Program-made: the position numbers and the translations under genes
Notes under the pieces: generated by a model
What the model was told of the DNA's origin: nothing
What the model saw: the letters and a program-made list of their open reading frames with translations, nothing else
Database searches by the model: none
Assembly: GCA_037389465.1 (NCBI GenBank)
Contig: JAZARR010000229.1
Coordinates: 719,501 to 783,500 of the forward strand
Direction of reading: 5' to 3'
Length of the DNA stretch: 64,000 bases
DNA from: Baylisascaris procyonis
Lineage: Eukaryota > Nematoda > Chromadorea > Rhabditida > Ascarididae
Shown here: in pieces, positions 10,900 to 24,825 of the stretch
How positions within the stretch are numbered: position 1 is the stretch's first letter
Layout: every line of letters starts with the position of its first letter

Positions 10900-13800
10900 G
10901 GATGGGATGGAGGAAGGGGAGTAAGGAGGAGGGGCTGCCTTCGATACTCCGCTATCACATGTTCTTCCTTTCCTTTCACTCCAACCGTTTACACGGGCCC
11001 TATATAACTGAAGTCATTTGCAGATTCTACTGCACAATACTGCGAACGAGATGAAATCACATTACATATTTTAAAAATGCGCAGCAGTTTAAAAATTTCC
11101 AGAAGAGTGCACGAGGCGGTTATTAGAAATATAAGTTCTCACTTTTGCTCTCGAGTTGGAATGGACGGTATGAAAGCACAAGGAACACCCTTTAACATCC
11201 TGACCGGATCAGACGACGACGGAGAAAGTGGAGTCGCTCCTATCACCGACCCTTTATTCACCCTCCACCGTATACTATTCGCCGATCGTGGGATTTTGAA
11301 ACATCATAAATGCTGTTAATCAATATTGTCGAAAGGCCAATGTTAGTAATACTGTTGAGGATCTCGAGGAGCACTGAGCTAAGCCGAACACTTTTTATCG
11401 CTTTACCTAATTTTTAAATTCAAAGTTTGCAATAACCGTGTACGATTCTGCCAAGAGTCATTTTAGTACATTCGATTGCAAAGCAAATTTCAAAGCAAAG
11501 GTGTTACTGATAGCAATCTGACATATTTAGGAAATTACTCCTTTTTTCATTAGTGGCAAAAAGGCAATGAGTAAAAAGGGTGATTCTGAAGTCACAATCC
11601 TCTTGAGGCCCATACTGTTATTGGCTGCTGGCAAAAAGTTTGATAATTGCGAAGAACTAGAGGCCTCGAATTATCTCATGTTGAACTCAAAACAACCGAC
11701 TAATTAAGAAAAATGCACTTTACACATTTTCTCGGCTATTTTTGCAAATGAAGTGTGCAAGCAATTTCATGCGCATTTGCATTTTAAAGCAACAGTATAT
11801 TGCAATGTCCTCTGCACATGGAAGTTCACATTCGTTTGCGTGTTCTTTCGTACGTCTCTGCGTCGAAGTATGCTCATTTGATGCCACAAGCAAAAAAGCA
11901 ATCGCAATAAAATTTGGTTTGCACAATGTACTTTATATGATGGATTGCTACCCTCTAGAATCTTTCGAGGCATTCCCTTCCCTGTTATCATTGAAACCTG
12001 AATTGCTTGAGCATTTGTACAGTATGCGGATGCGATGGTGAAATTCATAATCCCTCATACTGTATTTCTGGTGCATTTAGGCGACCAGTTTACCTAACGG
12101 GATGAAATGCAAAAGCGTATACTGTTATAAATAAACTCCTACGTGTCTGACCTCTAAAGTCTCAGCCGATACTCAATATAAAAACGACAGTGGAAATCGA
12201 GATGAGAAAATGGTAGAGCAATGCGCCTGGTTTTAGACTTCCAGTGAACATTTGCACAAAATTCTGTATCAGTTACAAAAATTTTTGAAGGAGAAATCTC
12301 ATTGCTAGAAGCGAAAAAGTTTTAATGCCAAAGAAATTCACCAAGAAAAGCCACAAGCGTAGGAAAGAAAAATTTTCATTGAATCAAATGAACAGGTTAT
12401 TATAGATTATAATAAAAAGCGTGCACAACACAAAGATAAAGATCGAATAGAAAAGATCTGAAAAAGTGGAAAAATCCAATTAGCGAGATATATGGAGTTA
12501 ACGCCATGATATTCGTGGAAAGGAAGGAAACAGGTCACAAGTTACGGCTTAAAATGTATGAAAAATTGCATTTAAAAGAATTCAAACAAAATACTAAAAT
12601 AAAAATGGAATTAAGTCATTGATCTAAATAACATTCCGATTCAAAGTAATATTTTTTCTATAACGTTTTAGAAAATTAGCCTTGAGTAGATCAATGCAAA
12701 ATAGCCAGTACGAAAATAGAAAGGAGGGGGCGATGCAGCGGTAAAAATATTCTTTCCAATGGAAGGCAATACCATCAATCACCATAGAAATATATGAGAA
12801 GTGCAAAAGCTTATTAGGTGAGCAGCTAGGATGTGCACTTCTGCATTCAGCCAGTACGACCAATTCCACAAGTGGAAGACGAAAAATAAAATATGCAACA
12901 TAAAGGCTTCATGTTTAAACCGATGCAACTGTGTGCAAGAACATCCTACAAGAGAATCCTGTAATCCCAACAGTATAAAACAGTTGCAAATTTTTTATCA
13001 TTGACAGATGAACAAAACAGCTCTCCAAATTGGTGGATCAACACTAATTATAGGATGATAGGCCATTCTATGAGGTACATCGTTCCTAACATATTTTTTT
13101 AACTCCATAATATATTTTTTCTACTCTAGCGTAAGTCCTCTCCAACTCGAAAGTCCCGCAGAGGCGGACACGATTATATTATGCATTCGTATTTCAAATG
13201 ACGCTGTTAAAGAACACTTTGCAAAAGATGTAGAAATTGCGAGCAGAAAGGAATTGTAACGGGAAGGGAAGTTGTTGCTTGACTCGAAAGCGGCCAATTG
13301 CCATATATAATTGATACAGAATTCAATGCGAAAGAAGATGCCATTGGCCGCAGACTTTCCTCCAGGCATATTGGCTCGAGATAACATTTTCACTGCGGCT
13401 GGGGATTTATAGATTAATGTAATGGGGACAAATCTCTTCGTCATCACAATAAATGAGAGCATACACCATGTTCGTAAAGGGCGATAGCAACTAGAAGAAA
13501 TGAACCGAACATTTCTTCACCAATGCAACTCTCTGCAATGAGCGCAAGGAAACCAAAATAATCTTCAGGAATATAACATAATATTATAGTAAACGCTGGA
13601 GAGCATTATGCGGATAAATACAAGTAACTAATGCATAAAGACGCGAAAACGAACAAAACCATGCGGGTGATATATATCGTTTAGCATTTATAGTAGGAGA
13701 ACGGAAAAAATATTGGAGAGTTTGAAAGTTCAAACGTGCCAAAAACTTCAACAGCAGTCGGTAAGTTCAACTACACTATTTCACTTTATTACGATCACTT

Positions 13801-16418
13801 ATCAGTCTCTGCTTCATTCTTCACATTTAAGATAATAGTTCCTTTTACTTAGCTATTTTCCTATTTATCCCTTTATGGCGCTCCCTTCAAAGCTAACATA
13901 GTTCCAGTAAATCTTAATACATATGATCGCGGCGATGACCGGAAAACGGCTTGATGATGATGTTAGAGATTGTGGACCATAACATGAACACGTTCAAATT
14001 CGAACCGATTACGCTTCATGTTGCTATTGTTGCTCAAACATTTCCCTGTTTTCTGCACCCCATGCGCGCTGCAACAACTCTTTCATAATTTAGACGCATC
14101 CTTCACCTTTTCTACATCCTGCATAATAACAGAAGGCAGCAGCCAATTGGCCGCATATAGTAAGCCGCTATCTTATACATATTTCGCACTCCATCATGTG
14201 CACACGAAGGCCATACGATATTTTTTTTGAGTATTATAGTATCGTTTCGTATGTATGTCTGTGAGGGCGTTTCTCTCTTTCCATTCAGCGGTCTCAATTC
14301 AGGGAATAAATAGTCAAGAAGATGTGAAACTTGCTGATTATAACTTACATACCGTTCGGCCTCCTACGCAAAGTTTCAACGTCACTCATCAAGGTTGAAA
14401 GATGTTGCGAATATTTGAAGACGCTTGAAAGCTTGCATGGACTCAACACTTTTCGGATTTACACCATTTTACACCTGTCGGGCTGCAGAAAACTATGAGG
14501 AATAATTTTGAAAGCAGAAGAAAGAGATGCAAAGCAGGGATTTTGCTCACTCTATCAGCAAGTTCTGCAAAATGTTTTATTTCCTTTTTACAGGGAATGC
14601 GCCAGACGATGCGAGTAAGGGTGCCTTGAAAGCTACTTAAACAAATTAAATTTGGTTGATTAAATCTAAAAAGGCATTTCAAGAAGCGTGAATCATCATA
14701 GACTCATCACCGTGAAAATGTTTCCCTTTGGTAGCATTTCACTGCTGCCTAATGCCTACCTGGAAAACAATATTTTTGGTGGTTTTTTTCTTGATTTATA
14801 CACATGCCTCATTCTCCTTATGTCGATTGTTTAGTACTGGTGCCGAGAAACTTTGAAGAAGGCAACGAATTCAAATGAATTTTGGCATGTAGTCTGACCA
14901 TGTGGGATAGACTGCAAAATGGACCCAGTATTTCTTTTTTGGAAAATGAAGCGTGATGGTAAGTCAGATACGCCCACGCACCAATAACCACAGTAGCTGC
15001 AATGTGTTTAGGCACTCAGAGCGCAAAAACGTTCACCAATGAACGATGTTTACGTACACAATTCCGTTCTCAGTTACAATGGAGTCATATTTGGCTGAGC
15101 TTTTTCAACCTTTTTGGATAGACCTTTACTAGCAAAAAACATGATCATAAGAAAGCATTGACACAGAGTGGTTCGGCAACATAACACTTCGAAGAAAGTG
15201 TACAGGAGAACACAAAACAGTCTCTAGCAAGAGGTAAATTAGGCGCGATGAATGCATCAAAGGTGTAGAATTCCATGTTCTGTCGACCCTATAAAACTTT
15301 ATTAGGAGTTGTACAATGGTGGTGGTTACCAGTGATTGTCACAGAATTCTATAGACTTCAATTTATTAGAAGCACTGAGCGCTATGAAGAAAGTTTATCG
15401 AGTTGATCATCTGTGGCACATCAGAAACGAAACGAATTCATTGCAACATACGGGCATTTCCACATGTTCCACATGAGATATTTCGAAAGTGAGGTTTATT
15501 CACTGACTCAGATGAAATTACTAACCAAAAAAACCTGGATAAGTTATTCAAAGAACACCTCGCAATGAATATGTTGAATGTTCTTTGGGCGTATATAATT
15601 GAGCTCATGAACGCTTTCGCAATAGTTGACATGAACGTCGTGAAGGTCACGCAATTCGAGTATGAAATTCGTACTGGAATGGGATTCATCGGCGCAAGAT
15701 GATCCCGAAGACGAGTATAACTTTTTAATTTTTCACATTGAAAGGCTCACATTTCCAATCTTTTATGAAAGTGATACGTTTTGTTCGGAGCTCATGAGAC
15801 CGGCGGCAGTTTAAAGTGAGATAAGAGTCGTCAGCGAAATTTCGCTGTCATTTACTCATTATCATACCACGAATAGTGTATGAAACAAAAACAAATAGGA
15901 AAGAGCACCATGATATATAGCATAACCTTAACGATATATAAAACAACGCTCAAACCCATCATTTGAGAGGATGTTCAAAAGGCGGTATTATTTGATCATT
16001 GTCAGCAAAATTTTTAGGTTTGCCTTCAAAGAAGAATTTGCATGAGGAGGGACGAATAGCCGAGAGAGTTATGAGATTATGAGACTGCTGGCAACATTTC
16101 CTTGCAGAAATACTTCTAACTTTAGAAAACAAGGGTCTTTCCAGTTGAAAACATAGGATCATGTTATATCATCATTGATTCGTCACAGCAGGTGCTAAGA
16201 GCCCGGAACTAGTAACGAGACAAGCGTGTGACCAATTCATGAGGTCAACGCTCACAACCATGAACGAATTGTCGTTCTGCACCACTTGCTTGAAGTGTTG
16301 GAGTGAAGACGTTCAGCGGGAAAAGACGCGTCCAAAGCGAAATCCAGACCTAACAGCATCAGCGCAACAGGAGATTTAAGATGTCAGAACTTAGGAAGAT
16401 TTCCAGAGGTTTTTGCAG
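10900..16418. other. No gene recognised
   Basis: A TATATAA sequence at about 10999-11005 precedes a short frame at 11077-11319 (ILTGSDDDGESG); not enough to call a gene. The 13121-13462 minus-strand frame looks like chance. Confidence 0.45.
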
Positions 16419-16636
16419 GGGAAAGGGAGGATGGGGAAGGAGAAGTGCAGCTAGCAGCTTCCGGATGCGCATTCCGGACTGGCCGAGATGATGGTCCTCA
16501 CACATTCCGTTCGCACTGGAGCAGTGGATCTCGGCTTGAAACATGGGCTGTATGGACTTTAGACGGACAGACGAGCCTTTTAAATAAGGCTATGCGATTT
16601 TTGCAAAATAGAGAACGGGAAAAAATGTTGCAGTAA
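16419..16636 (+). CDS. Exon-like open segment (candidate)
   Basis: A TTTTTGCAG acceptor precedes a frame of about 70 codons ending in TAA. It reads EDGEGEVQLAASGCAF, then GPHTFRSHWSSGSRLETW. The composition is less AT-rich than the flanks. The next 200 bases contain another short protein-like frame (AETIKEDAAKFVDIYGGG, about 16690-16851). No family recognised; could be an old transposon remnant. Confidence 0.2.
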
Positions 16637-16862
16637 AAGTCCACTCAATGGAGCAGATCTTTCTAATGACCCAAAAATTGAATTGTAGTTCAGCATAACC
16701 AAATACTTCTAAAATATGCCGTGGAAAAAGCACAACGAGGAGTAATGAGATGGTATGTGATCCCGGGAGCACGCGCTGAAACAATAAAAGAAGATGCGGC
16801 AAAGTTTGTTGACATCTATGGAGGTGGTTATCCCATGGGAACGAACAACTGAAGGTCATCAA

Positions 16863-19800
16863 TCATTCTTCCTATGTTTATATAGAATTGTTCTCTTCCC
16901 GGACTGAGCAATTCTATTTTCAGAAATGAGCTACCAAAGCTAAATGCAGTTGTTTTTTCCACCAATGAAAAACGTTTTTAGCCTCCTTACAACTGAACTT
17001 CCTCTCCCACTTTTAGCAGTGACATATTGGCTATAAGTTTTCTTATCGGACATACTAAATCACGAGTCAGACTGGTCAGTCCATCAGAGCAACAAGCTAA
17101 CCGGATGGCTATTCTGCTCGTCTTTTTTCTTTGCTTTAGTGGGCACTCATCACCGGAGAGTGAACGTCTGGATGTTAAATTGATATTGCTTTTAGCTTGT
17201 TGTGTTAAATATATTGTTATACCGTTTGTATAATATATTGTTATTGCTCGTCTCAATGTTAAATATACCGTTTTCAAACGACCATGCCTAATGCACCTTA
17301 CGATAAAGTTACACAATAACATTGATGTACGGCCAAACACGATGCTTAAAGGATTCACAGAAATGGAAAGCAATAAGAAGAGAAGATTATTTAAAGTCAA
17401 TGGGCATTTGTTAATGATGCTGTGGTGTTCGTTGGTGATTTGAAAACTATGCAAGCTTGTTTAAAGAACCTTCTTGAGGTTGTTTTTCATTACTCGCCAT
17501 AGTCTATTTCACGTCTTTTTAAAATTGATTTTCTTTGCTTCATGCAGCTTAAAGCTGTTCGATGTAAGCCTTGGCCTGAGTCTCCTAGCTACCCAAACGC
17601 TTCGTTATTCATTTGCTGCTAGTTTTCCTTTGCGCTTATTAGAAAATTCTCCACGAAGTTCAGCAACACCAAGTGATCAGAAGCTCAATTCTCTTGAGTC
17701 TCCCTTCCCACTCTCCTTATATTTCCTACAAAAATGCTCAACTACTTTTGTTATATTCCTAACGCTATTTTCTTTTCGCTGCGTTCTTCTTTTTTACAAT
17801 ATCTCTAGCGCATTGAAACCGATATATTAAAAATACATTCAACATATTAGAAGACCAAATTTAGTTTAGATGCTCGCTGAAACGGTTTGACGCAGAGTGG
17901 TTTCGAGGTTGATAAGCTCTTCGAATAATAGCGTCGAATATTATCTTTCGTTTTGAAGAGCATTAATCAAAGCGTGGGTTGTCGCCTATATGTTAGAGCG
18001 AATCTAATGCGAGCGTGACTGGTAATAACGTTTACGTCATGAATGCTGAGAGCACATCGCATCTGTCTCATTTTATTGCTACAAGCGCTTCGGCATTTTG
18101 AGTTATTATCGACGTCGAAATACTAAGTCGATAATTCCCCAACTTTATCGTTTCCGTTGCAAACCATGAAGAAACTTTGCAAGTGCATTGATTACTGTCA
18201 TAAACACCGTTTTGAAGGTACACTGATTACCCTTAACTTCAGTAGAATTGAGTGTTGCAAGCTCCACCACCTAGAGATATTCTGCTGTCATCAGCGAACG
18301 TAAAATAAAGGCGTCAAAACGACATGCTGGATTACCTCATTTAATCAGATGTGTTGTATTCATTCCGCCAGTGAGCCTGTTATGCTGATGAGTTTGTCGA
18401 AAGTTCGCACAGTTTCCAAAAAAAAAAATTAACCAGGTAAAGCCGTTATCATTAATGAAATGGAGTGAAGTGAAGAAGTAATGCAGTTTGCGATAGAATT
18501 ATTTATTGCCAATGGTCGCTAATAATATACTTTTGCAAAAATTCATCACTATTTTATTTAACTGTGCTGAAACGATACTCTATTCCATTACTAACTTTGC
18601 ATAGGAATTTTATTAACTACATGAGTAACCAGATTTTAGATTACAATTGACATTGCATATGGGCAGCAACTTTCTTTGTTTGCATTGTTGGTGACGCACA
18701 AATTAATCAACAAGTCATCAAAACCTGACATGTCATAAACATTTAAAATTCACCTAGTTAGGAAACCGTTTAATCGCATAAGTAATCCAAAAGAGCGCCA
18801 TCACTTGTCATAGTGCTTTGTTAACAGTCATCAGCGGAGATACTGGGCCTAAAGTTCTTTCTTTCTCAGCAATACCCGATAAAAAGCAGCGCAAATTTTC
18901 GTGTCCTAAGATTAGAACTCTTCATGGCATCTCTGAAAATAAGACACTTGCGCTGTAATAAGTATAAAGAACTTGTAAGGGTGAGATAATGATGCCTCCT
19001 ATAACAACTCTTCCTAGCTCATATCGACGTGAGTATTTATTGCCCACTAGTTTTCTTTCAATAAGCGCGTGGCTTTACACATGTATATGCCAATCGGTCC
19101 AATAGTTCGACTTACGAACAACTCAAATTCTATTCAATAAATTCATTGTATAGGTTACATTGTCGGAAGTCCTTTTTTCGTTTCGTTCACTTTCTAAGAA
19201 AATAAGCAAACTCGAATTCGCTATGTTAATTCGCACATTCGGTCATGCTGGGCAAAAGGTGAATTTTCACTTGTTAATTTTCATTATATATCGTAATCCG
19301 AGCAGATATTAGTATAATTTATTGCTGGATATCCGAATATTCACGAGACAACATAGTATATTTGTTTCAGAAATCTTTTCGTTTCATATTGAGTGGTGTG
19401 AAAATTGATGCATTTTTAAATGTCTCAAAGCGTAGCAAATATTTGCAGAAATTCTAAAAGCTTTCATGGGCAATCAACGCAGCAAAAACTACTCGTTGGA
19501 AAGATTTCATATCTTTCTTTCGAAGAAAAAAACATTTTTTAAATATAATATCCCCAGTAGGATTTATTAATGTTATTCTACATTTGTCACTTTAAACGTC
19601 ACCAATTCATAGAAAATATTGTCATTGATGCAATGCATGCGGCAATACACATAAAGATGAGAAGAATCGAATGTTTCTAAATCACCGAGTGATGTATAAT
19701 GAATTCATAAAAGTCTCACCTATGTTACGTAGTTAATATTCAATAAAAAATTCATGTCAGACTTGTAACATCAATGCTCAAAGCCAGATATGAGCCTAGA

Positions 19801-21402
19801 AAAGTAACTGATATGAAACCATTTTCAAGCACTCCTCATAGATAGAATACGAGAAAATTACTGTATGCGGATGGGATTTTGCCGTATTTTAATTCATTTA
19901 TAGTAGTGAAAGTGTTATATAAATGACATCACTTGTTGAGCTCCGTTAAAAGGTTTGTTGCTTCTATGGTGAAGTCGCAATGTTGCATCAAATCATTTCT
20001 ACCCCCTAAGCTTGTAGTTGTGAGCAGGTTTAGAGTACAATGAAGAGCATGAAATGAATCTAGTAGCTGCATCCCGATACTTTTAATTACTCATCAAGAA
20101 CCACCCGTGAGAGGGGTCAGGTGCGATCACACAGGTCGAAGACGAAAGGATGGATCGTATATTTAAGATGGTCTTAAGCTGGCTTCCGTCAAACTAGCAA
20201 AAAAGTTGAATATAGATAAAATCCGAACGCTGAACGTCATCATTGGTGACCTAAAAGAGTAACAGTCTAACCAAAGATAATTTTTTCTTGTTTTGTTCAT
20301 GAAAACATTCAATGTCCTTATGTTGATCGGAAGCATTTTCTCATGTTTTTTTTTTTTTGGCGTCGACAACATAGAGCAGCATTAATCGAAATCTGAAATA
20401 TGCAACGAATGGAGTGAACGATCCTCGAAATATTGTCGAGGCAACCCCCACTGTTAGACAATTATCAGGGTTTAGATTGACCCTTAGAGAAAAATTATTG
20501 TTTATTTTTCTGGACCTTGTCCTGAGAACAAGAAATACATGGCCCCTCTATACGCATCGGTTCCCCGAGATGAAGTACCCCCTGAGGAAAATTATGAACT
20601 TTTTGTTGTGTATGCCGGACTCCCTAAAAGACAAAGTGGACCGCCCGCATTATTGATAGAAGTGGGACCACCAAAATTCTCTGGCTGAAGTTCAAAACTT
20701 AATACGCTCATTAGCTCAGTAATGTGACCTATTGGATGTGATTAGCGGAACAACGACGCAGTAAAGGCCTCATTGTTGAGTGAGAATACAGAAGTGTTTT
20801 TGAGGAAAAACGAAAACGATGTATATGAAACCAATAAGGCCGGTCATTTCACATCCAATAATCACGAATGGAAACTATTGAAAACTTTTGCTAGATATTG
20901 CTAATGATTTCTTTTACTTATTACTTTCATAATTTTACTGAGTGGAATGTAATTTCGTTCACCGCATCGAACAGCTATCATAATCCAATAAGGAAGGGTT
21001 GCTTTGAAAAACGGCGGATAACTGTCTTTCCTCCCTCTCGCATGGTGATAAGACAACTCTATAGGCAAAGCAGTCACCAATATAGAACCTTCGACGGCAC
21101 ACCTGTCGAACATCCGTAACCATAAAAATTTTGGTCAGTGAGGATCAACCGAGAGTGCTTTCTGTGATCAGCTAACTTCGTTGGTTATCGGATGAAGCTT
21201 GAAAATGCAGCTGGGCGCTGACTTTTTTTTTCAAAATAAGTGTCGTTATTTCATCCATAACCTGTCAATCAACAAGGGCCGCTATCCAGGAAAAATTTAG
21301 CACAAGCATTCCAAACCTTCAACACCTTTATTTCGTCTATCGCGGCGATGCCAATGAGGAAATGAGTTTCATCCTTCTAATATACGCTGCGAGCTTTTAC
21401 CA
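16863..21402. other. No gene recognised
   Basis: AT-rich. The hydrophobic plus-strand frame at 17474-17830 is explained by T-rich composition. The stretch 17831-20162 has almost no frame of useful length. Confidence 0.5.
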
Positions 21403-21556
21403 TTCGCATCGCTCGCCACTAGCCAACCGATGGAATTTTTGGAAGCCATCACTTTCCTCCCGGCGAACACGAAATAAGGGGCTTCAGTAGCTAGCATTTT
21501 CGGTAACATCTCACCGAACTCCAAAACTAAGGGTTTCATCGTTATGGGCACATCCT
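21403..21556 (-). CDS. Exon-like segment (candidate)
   Basis: Minus-strand acceptor GAGTCTCAG and donor GTAAAA bound about 50 codons reading DVPITMKPLVLEFGEML, then APYFVFAGRKVMASK. Codon use is plausible. No family recognised and no neighbouring exon placed. Confidence 0.2.
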
Positions 21557-21720
21557 GAGACTCAGAGTAACTACTCTACAATCCTGACACTAAAGCTCAG
21601 GAAGATAGAAGGATATTCAGCAAGCCCAAGGTCTTGGAGCTGCGTGAAATGACGACGACTTGAGAAGATTTAGTGAAGCCTTTAAGCTCGCGACGGCCGA
21701 ACTTAGAGGCTCTTCTGGAC

Positions 21721-21752
21721 CTCGAGACCAGCACCAGGAACTTGGTCTCGAG
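21721..21752. other. Perfect 10-bp hairpin
   Basis: CTCGAGACCA and its complement TGGTCTCGAG are separated by a 12-base loop. A short G+C-rich fold in an AT-rich setting. No T run follows in either direction, and no RNA family is recognised. Confidence 0.6.
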
Positions 21753-22059
21753 AGTTCGAAGCCGGATCAACTTGAATCTCTACTCATAGAAAATAACTCT
21801 CTTTCTGCGTTTTTCCTGCGGTAACCGTAACTGTTCAATGTGGTTTACATCCTAAATGCAACCGACTCTTAAAGATCAAAATGAGCGGTCGTTATTTGTT
21901 GCTTAAAACAAGATCGACTACTTTCAAAACATGCTCACAAATTAGAAGACAGCAATATGGTATGAAAACTGGCCCCATTAGTTAATCCCCTAGAAGCGCT
22001 TTAAAAATTTGCTCGCGAAGCTTTCAACCGTGATCGTGACTGTTGTGAAATTTAACCGT

Positions 22060-22105
22060 GAAATTTTCGACTGTTGAGAAATTTTCGGCTGTCAAGCTTT
22101 CGCTC
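22060..22105. repeat. Short imperfect tandem repeat
   Basis: GAAATTTTCGACTGTTGA is followed by GAAATTTTCGGCTGTCAA. Two copies only. Confidence 0.5.
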
Positions 22106-23488
22106 CGGAAGTGCTCAAATTGTGCTACATTATGAGCTGAAAATTAACCGTGGTAGTTGTACAATACTGTCAACTCTGCTGCCTCTTTCCTTCGATACAC
22201 TTATGTGACACTATGTTATAACACTTGTTTCTCTTATATCAAAGGACACAGTTGCTAATTTTGGTTCCAGAAGGAATTGAACAGAAGCGAAAATCCGGGT
22301 TTTCGAGAGGGGAAGAGAAATTAGAGATATCTCTTCCATGAGCATTAAAACAAAACAGATACTAAGCAAAGGATAGTTCATACTTTAGGTGCAATAAAAG
22401 ACGTAGACCACCTTATGAATATTCAGAGTGCCTTTGCGCTCACAACGATCCGACAACGCCGTTATAGATTTATGGACAAGTTCCGAAGTACGAAGAGTCC
22501 CGAGGCGAAATCCCGGGTTTATCGATTCTTTTTGAACATATCGTTTTTAGCGCGTTTTATGGCTTTTAATGACTAACAAGAATAGCGTAATATCCAATAA
22601 GATAAAGATGAAAGGTTTCCGATAGCAAAAGAAAGTTTATTGAGCGAATCGACAGAAGAACAGCAGCCATTTTCCCTTCGCATTCGTTTCTGATTCGTGA
22701 TGATGGTGTGAAAAGTTTATGCGTCATCGTGAGAAAAAATGAGACCGGATGAACAAAAAACGAGATTGGTGTTCTATGGTCGACGAAAACGATGAAATTA
22801 TACTATGTACAACATTGGTGCTTTGAGGAAATGTTCCTTGGGGCGCAATTTCTCTGTTAAAAGAATTTCCCATAAGATCAGTTAAACGTAAAAAAAAAGA
22901 GTGAAACGCTGTTGTTAAGAATATATTTCATTTAAAATTGTGCCAAAATTATGAAAGAATTTTGCTGAGCATTTCAAACTTAATAATATAGGAAGGAAAC
23001 TATGGCTATGTTGAACTCAACGAATAAACGAATAAAGGATAATGTAATGATAAAAAAAGTAAGCTTTTATCTAATGAGGGCAAAATATTTGGTTAACTAC
23101 ATTGTGACTTCTCTGTGGGAGCTGCTCAACTTCCCGATATTTCAACAAGCATTAGAAACTTAAGAGCACTGTATCTTACGTCACATTTCAAAAGCAGTTT
23201 TACTCCCCGTAAACGAATCAAGTTATATTTATCTCGTAGAGCGAAAAAGTAGGAAAAACATTGCACGAAATACAGCAATAAATCTAATTGGTGCAACTAA
23301 TCAGAAAAATATTGGTGAGAATCACTGAAATAAAGCAAATAGAACACCGGAGAAAAACGAAAACATAAGGCACCTATTGTGTATATACGCCGCGAAGGAA
23401 GGGAACACGAAACTTTCAGCGCGTTAAGCAGGCCGGAGGCAGTTATTTCGCGTCGGAGATGAAAAAATGTGTTGCCAATATTTTTCAG

Positions 23489-23670
23489 TGGAAGTTGGGC
23501 GCACCGATGCATGGAAAATGGATGCCAACAGCTCAGCTCTCCTCAATCCCCTGCCTGGAGAGCTCAACAAGCAACTGAATGAAACAATGATTGCCGATGA
23601 ACGCCCATTATTTGCCCTATCAAAGCAAGCACAATTTAGAAATTTCCCACATACTTCACACACCAAATAG
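23489..23670 (+). CDS. Exon-like segment, possible terminal exon (candidate)
   Basis: A strong nematode-type acceptor (AATATTTTTCAG, AG at 23487-23488) opens a frame of about 60 codons to TAG, reading MDANSSALLNPLPGELNK after a short lead, with two N-glycosylation-type sites. No upstream exon or poly(A) hexamer was confirmed. Confidence 0.2.
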
Positions 23671-24690
23671 CGGAAAAAGTGAATTGCCGACCTCAGCCTC
23701 TCTCGATTTTTTCAGACTAACCGAAAGACTAACAGAAAGATCGCTTTTACCTCATTGCTTTTCGTCAAATTCATCGTGCTCCGTATTAGCCAAATCAAAC
23801 TACAGGCTAGCAATATTAAATGCTGAGTCATTAAGATATCTCAGGCTCGATTTTCAATTGATTTTTTCTTGTAAAATTTTTTTCGGCTTTTCCGACGTTC
23901 AACTTTCTGAAATAATTCAGGATGCCCTCCTCCAGTAGTCGACTTGCGCATCAGTTGTGTTCGTACTAAAATATCGTTAAAGACGAAGATTCTTTTTAAA
24001 AAGTGTATCCACTCGGATAGATCAAGATTGCTCGCAATAAGAGGATCCATCGTTTTCTATGCGCCTCAGCTCTCATAAACCGAGTGACAGTGACCGCTGC
24101 CACCCTGATAATAGTACTTGAAGCAACCCGTGTTTGAAAGACGTTATCAGATGATGTTGCAATGATTTTTCGAGTTGATTGATGTTTTTCTCTAGACTTT
24201 CTCGCGTCATTCCGATCGATCCTTTGCTTCTATAATGCCCCAAGATTGACAACATTTCGATGTAAAGTTTTCAGAAAAATATAAATTTTTACGCATTTCA
24301 CGTTTCATATTGTTCCTTATGATCATTTGAGTCCAAACATAGATGCAACACGCATATGTGGCATTCGTTCGGTTCGAAAATAACGATCGTCGTGAAAATG
24401 TAAACAATTAGAGTGACAAAGATGAGAGTTCATGAAAATGACAAAAGAATTCACAAAGGTAATAATAGAAAAGACGAAAGATTTATTTCACGGCAACATC
24501 TGAAGATGCATGTTACTATAATCGAAAGACAGCCGAGAACCAGATGCAATGGGGAGTCGATCAAATAAAACAATTATCTTCTTTGAAATATAAGGATTTG
24601 CAGCAGAATCGATCTGACTGTTTTTCATGACGGACGTATGCAACAATAATTTGCATCGAGATTAAATTACGTTAATAAAGACTGTAGTAG

Positions 24691-24825
24691 ATGGCCACAT
24701 TGTTGAGCATAAAGAACGGGAAATACGTGTTCCTTCTGATGATTTTGAGCATATTAGTGACAGCCATCCTATTCGCGTTCATTAATACACAGAGCCAATG
24801 GGCCGATGGCATAGAGCAGCCATAA
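24691..24825 (+). CDS. Small ORF for a 44-residue single-helix membrane peptide (candidate)
   Basis: ATG preceded by an AG (ACTGTAGTAG) that could act as a trans-splice acceptor. The peptide has a short basic head (MATLLSIKNGK), one 20-residue hydrophobic helix (YVFLLMILSILVTAILFAFI) and a short polar tail ending IEQP. The layout is that of a type II or tail-anchored micropeptide, or the signal-anchor exon of a Golgi enzyme whose remaining exons are unseen. No good donor precedes the stop. Confidence 0.3.
   Translation: MATLLSIKNGKYVFLLMILSILVTAILFAFINTQSQWADGIEQP

Noticed and set aside
17474..17830. Hydrophobic plus-strand frame of 118 codons
   Set aside because: Composition is explained by T-rich DNA; no conserved membrane-protein pattern or start context.
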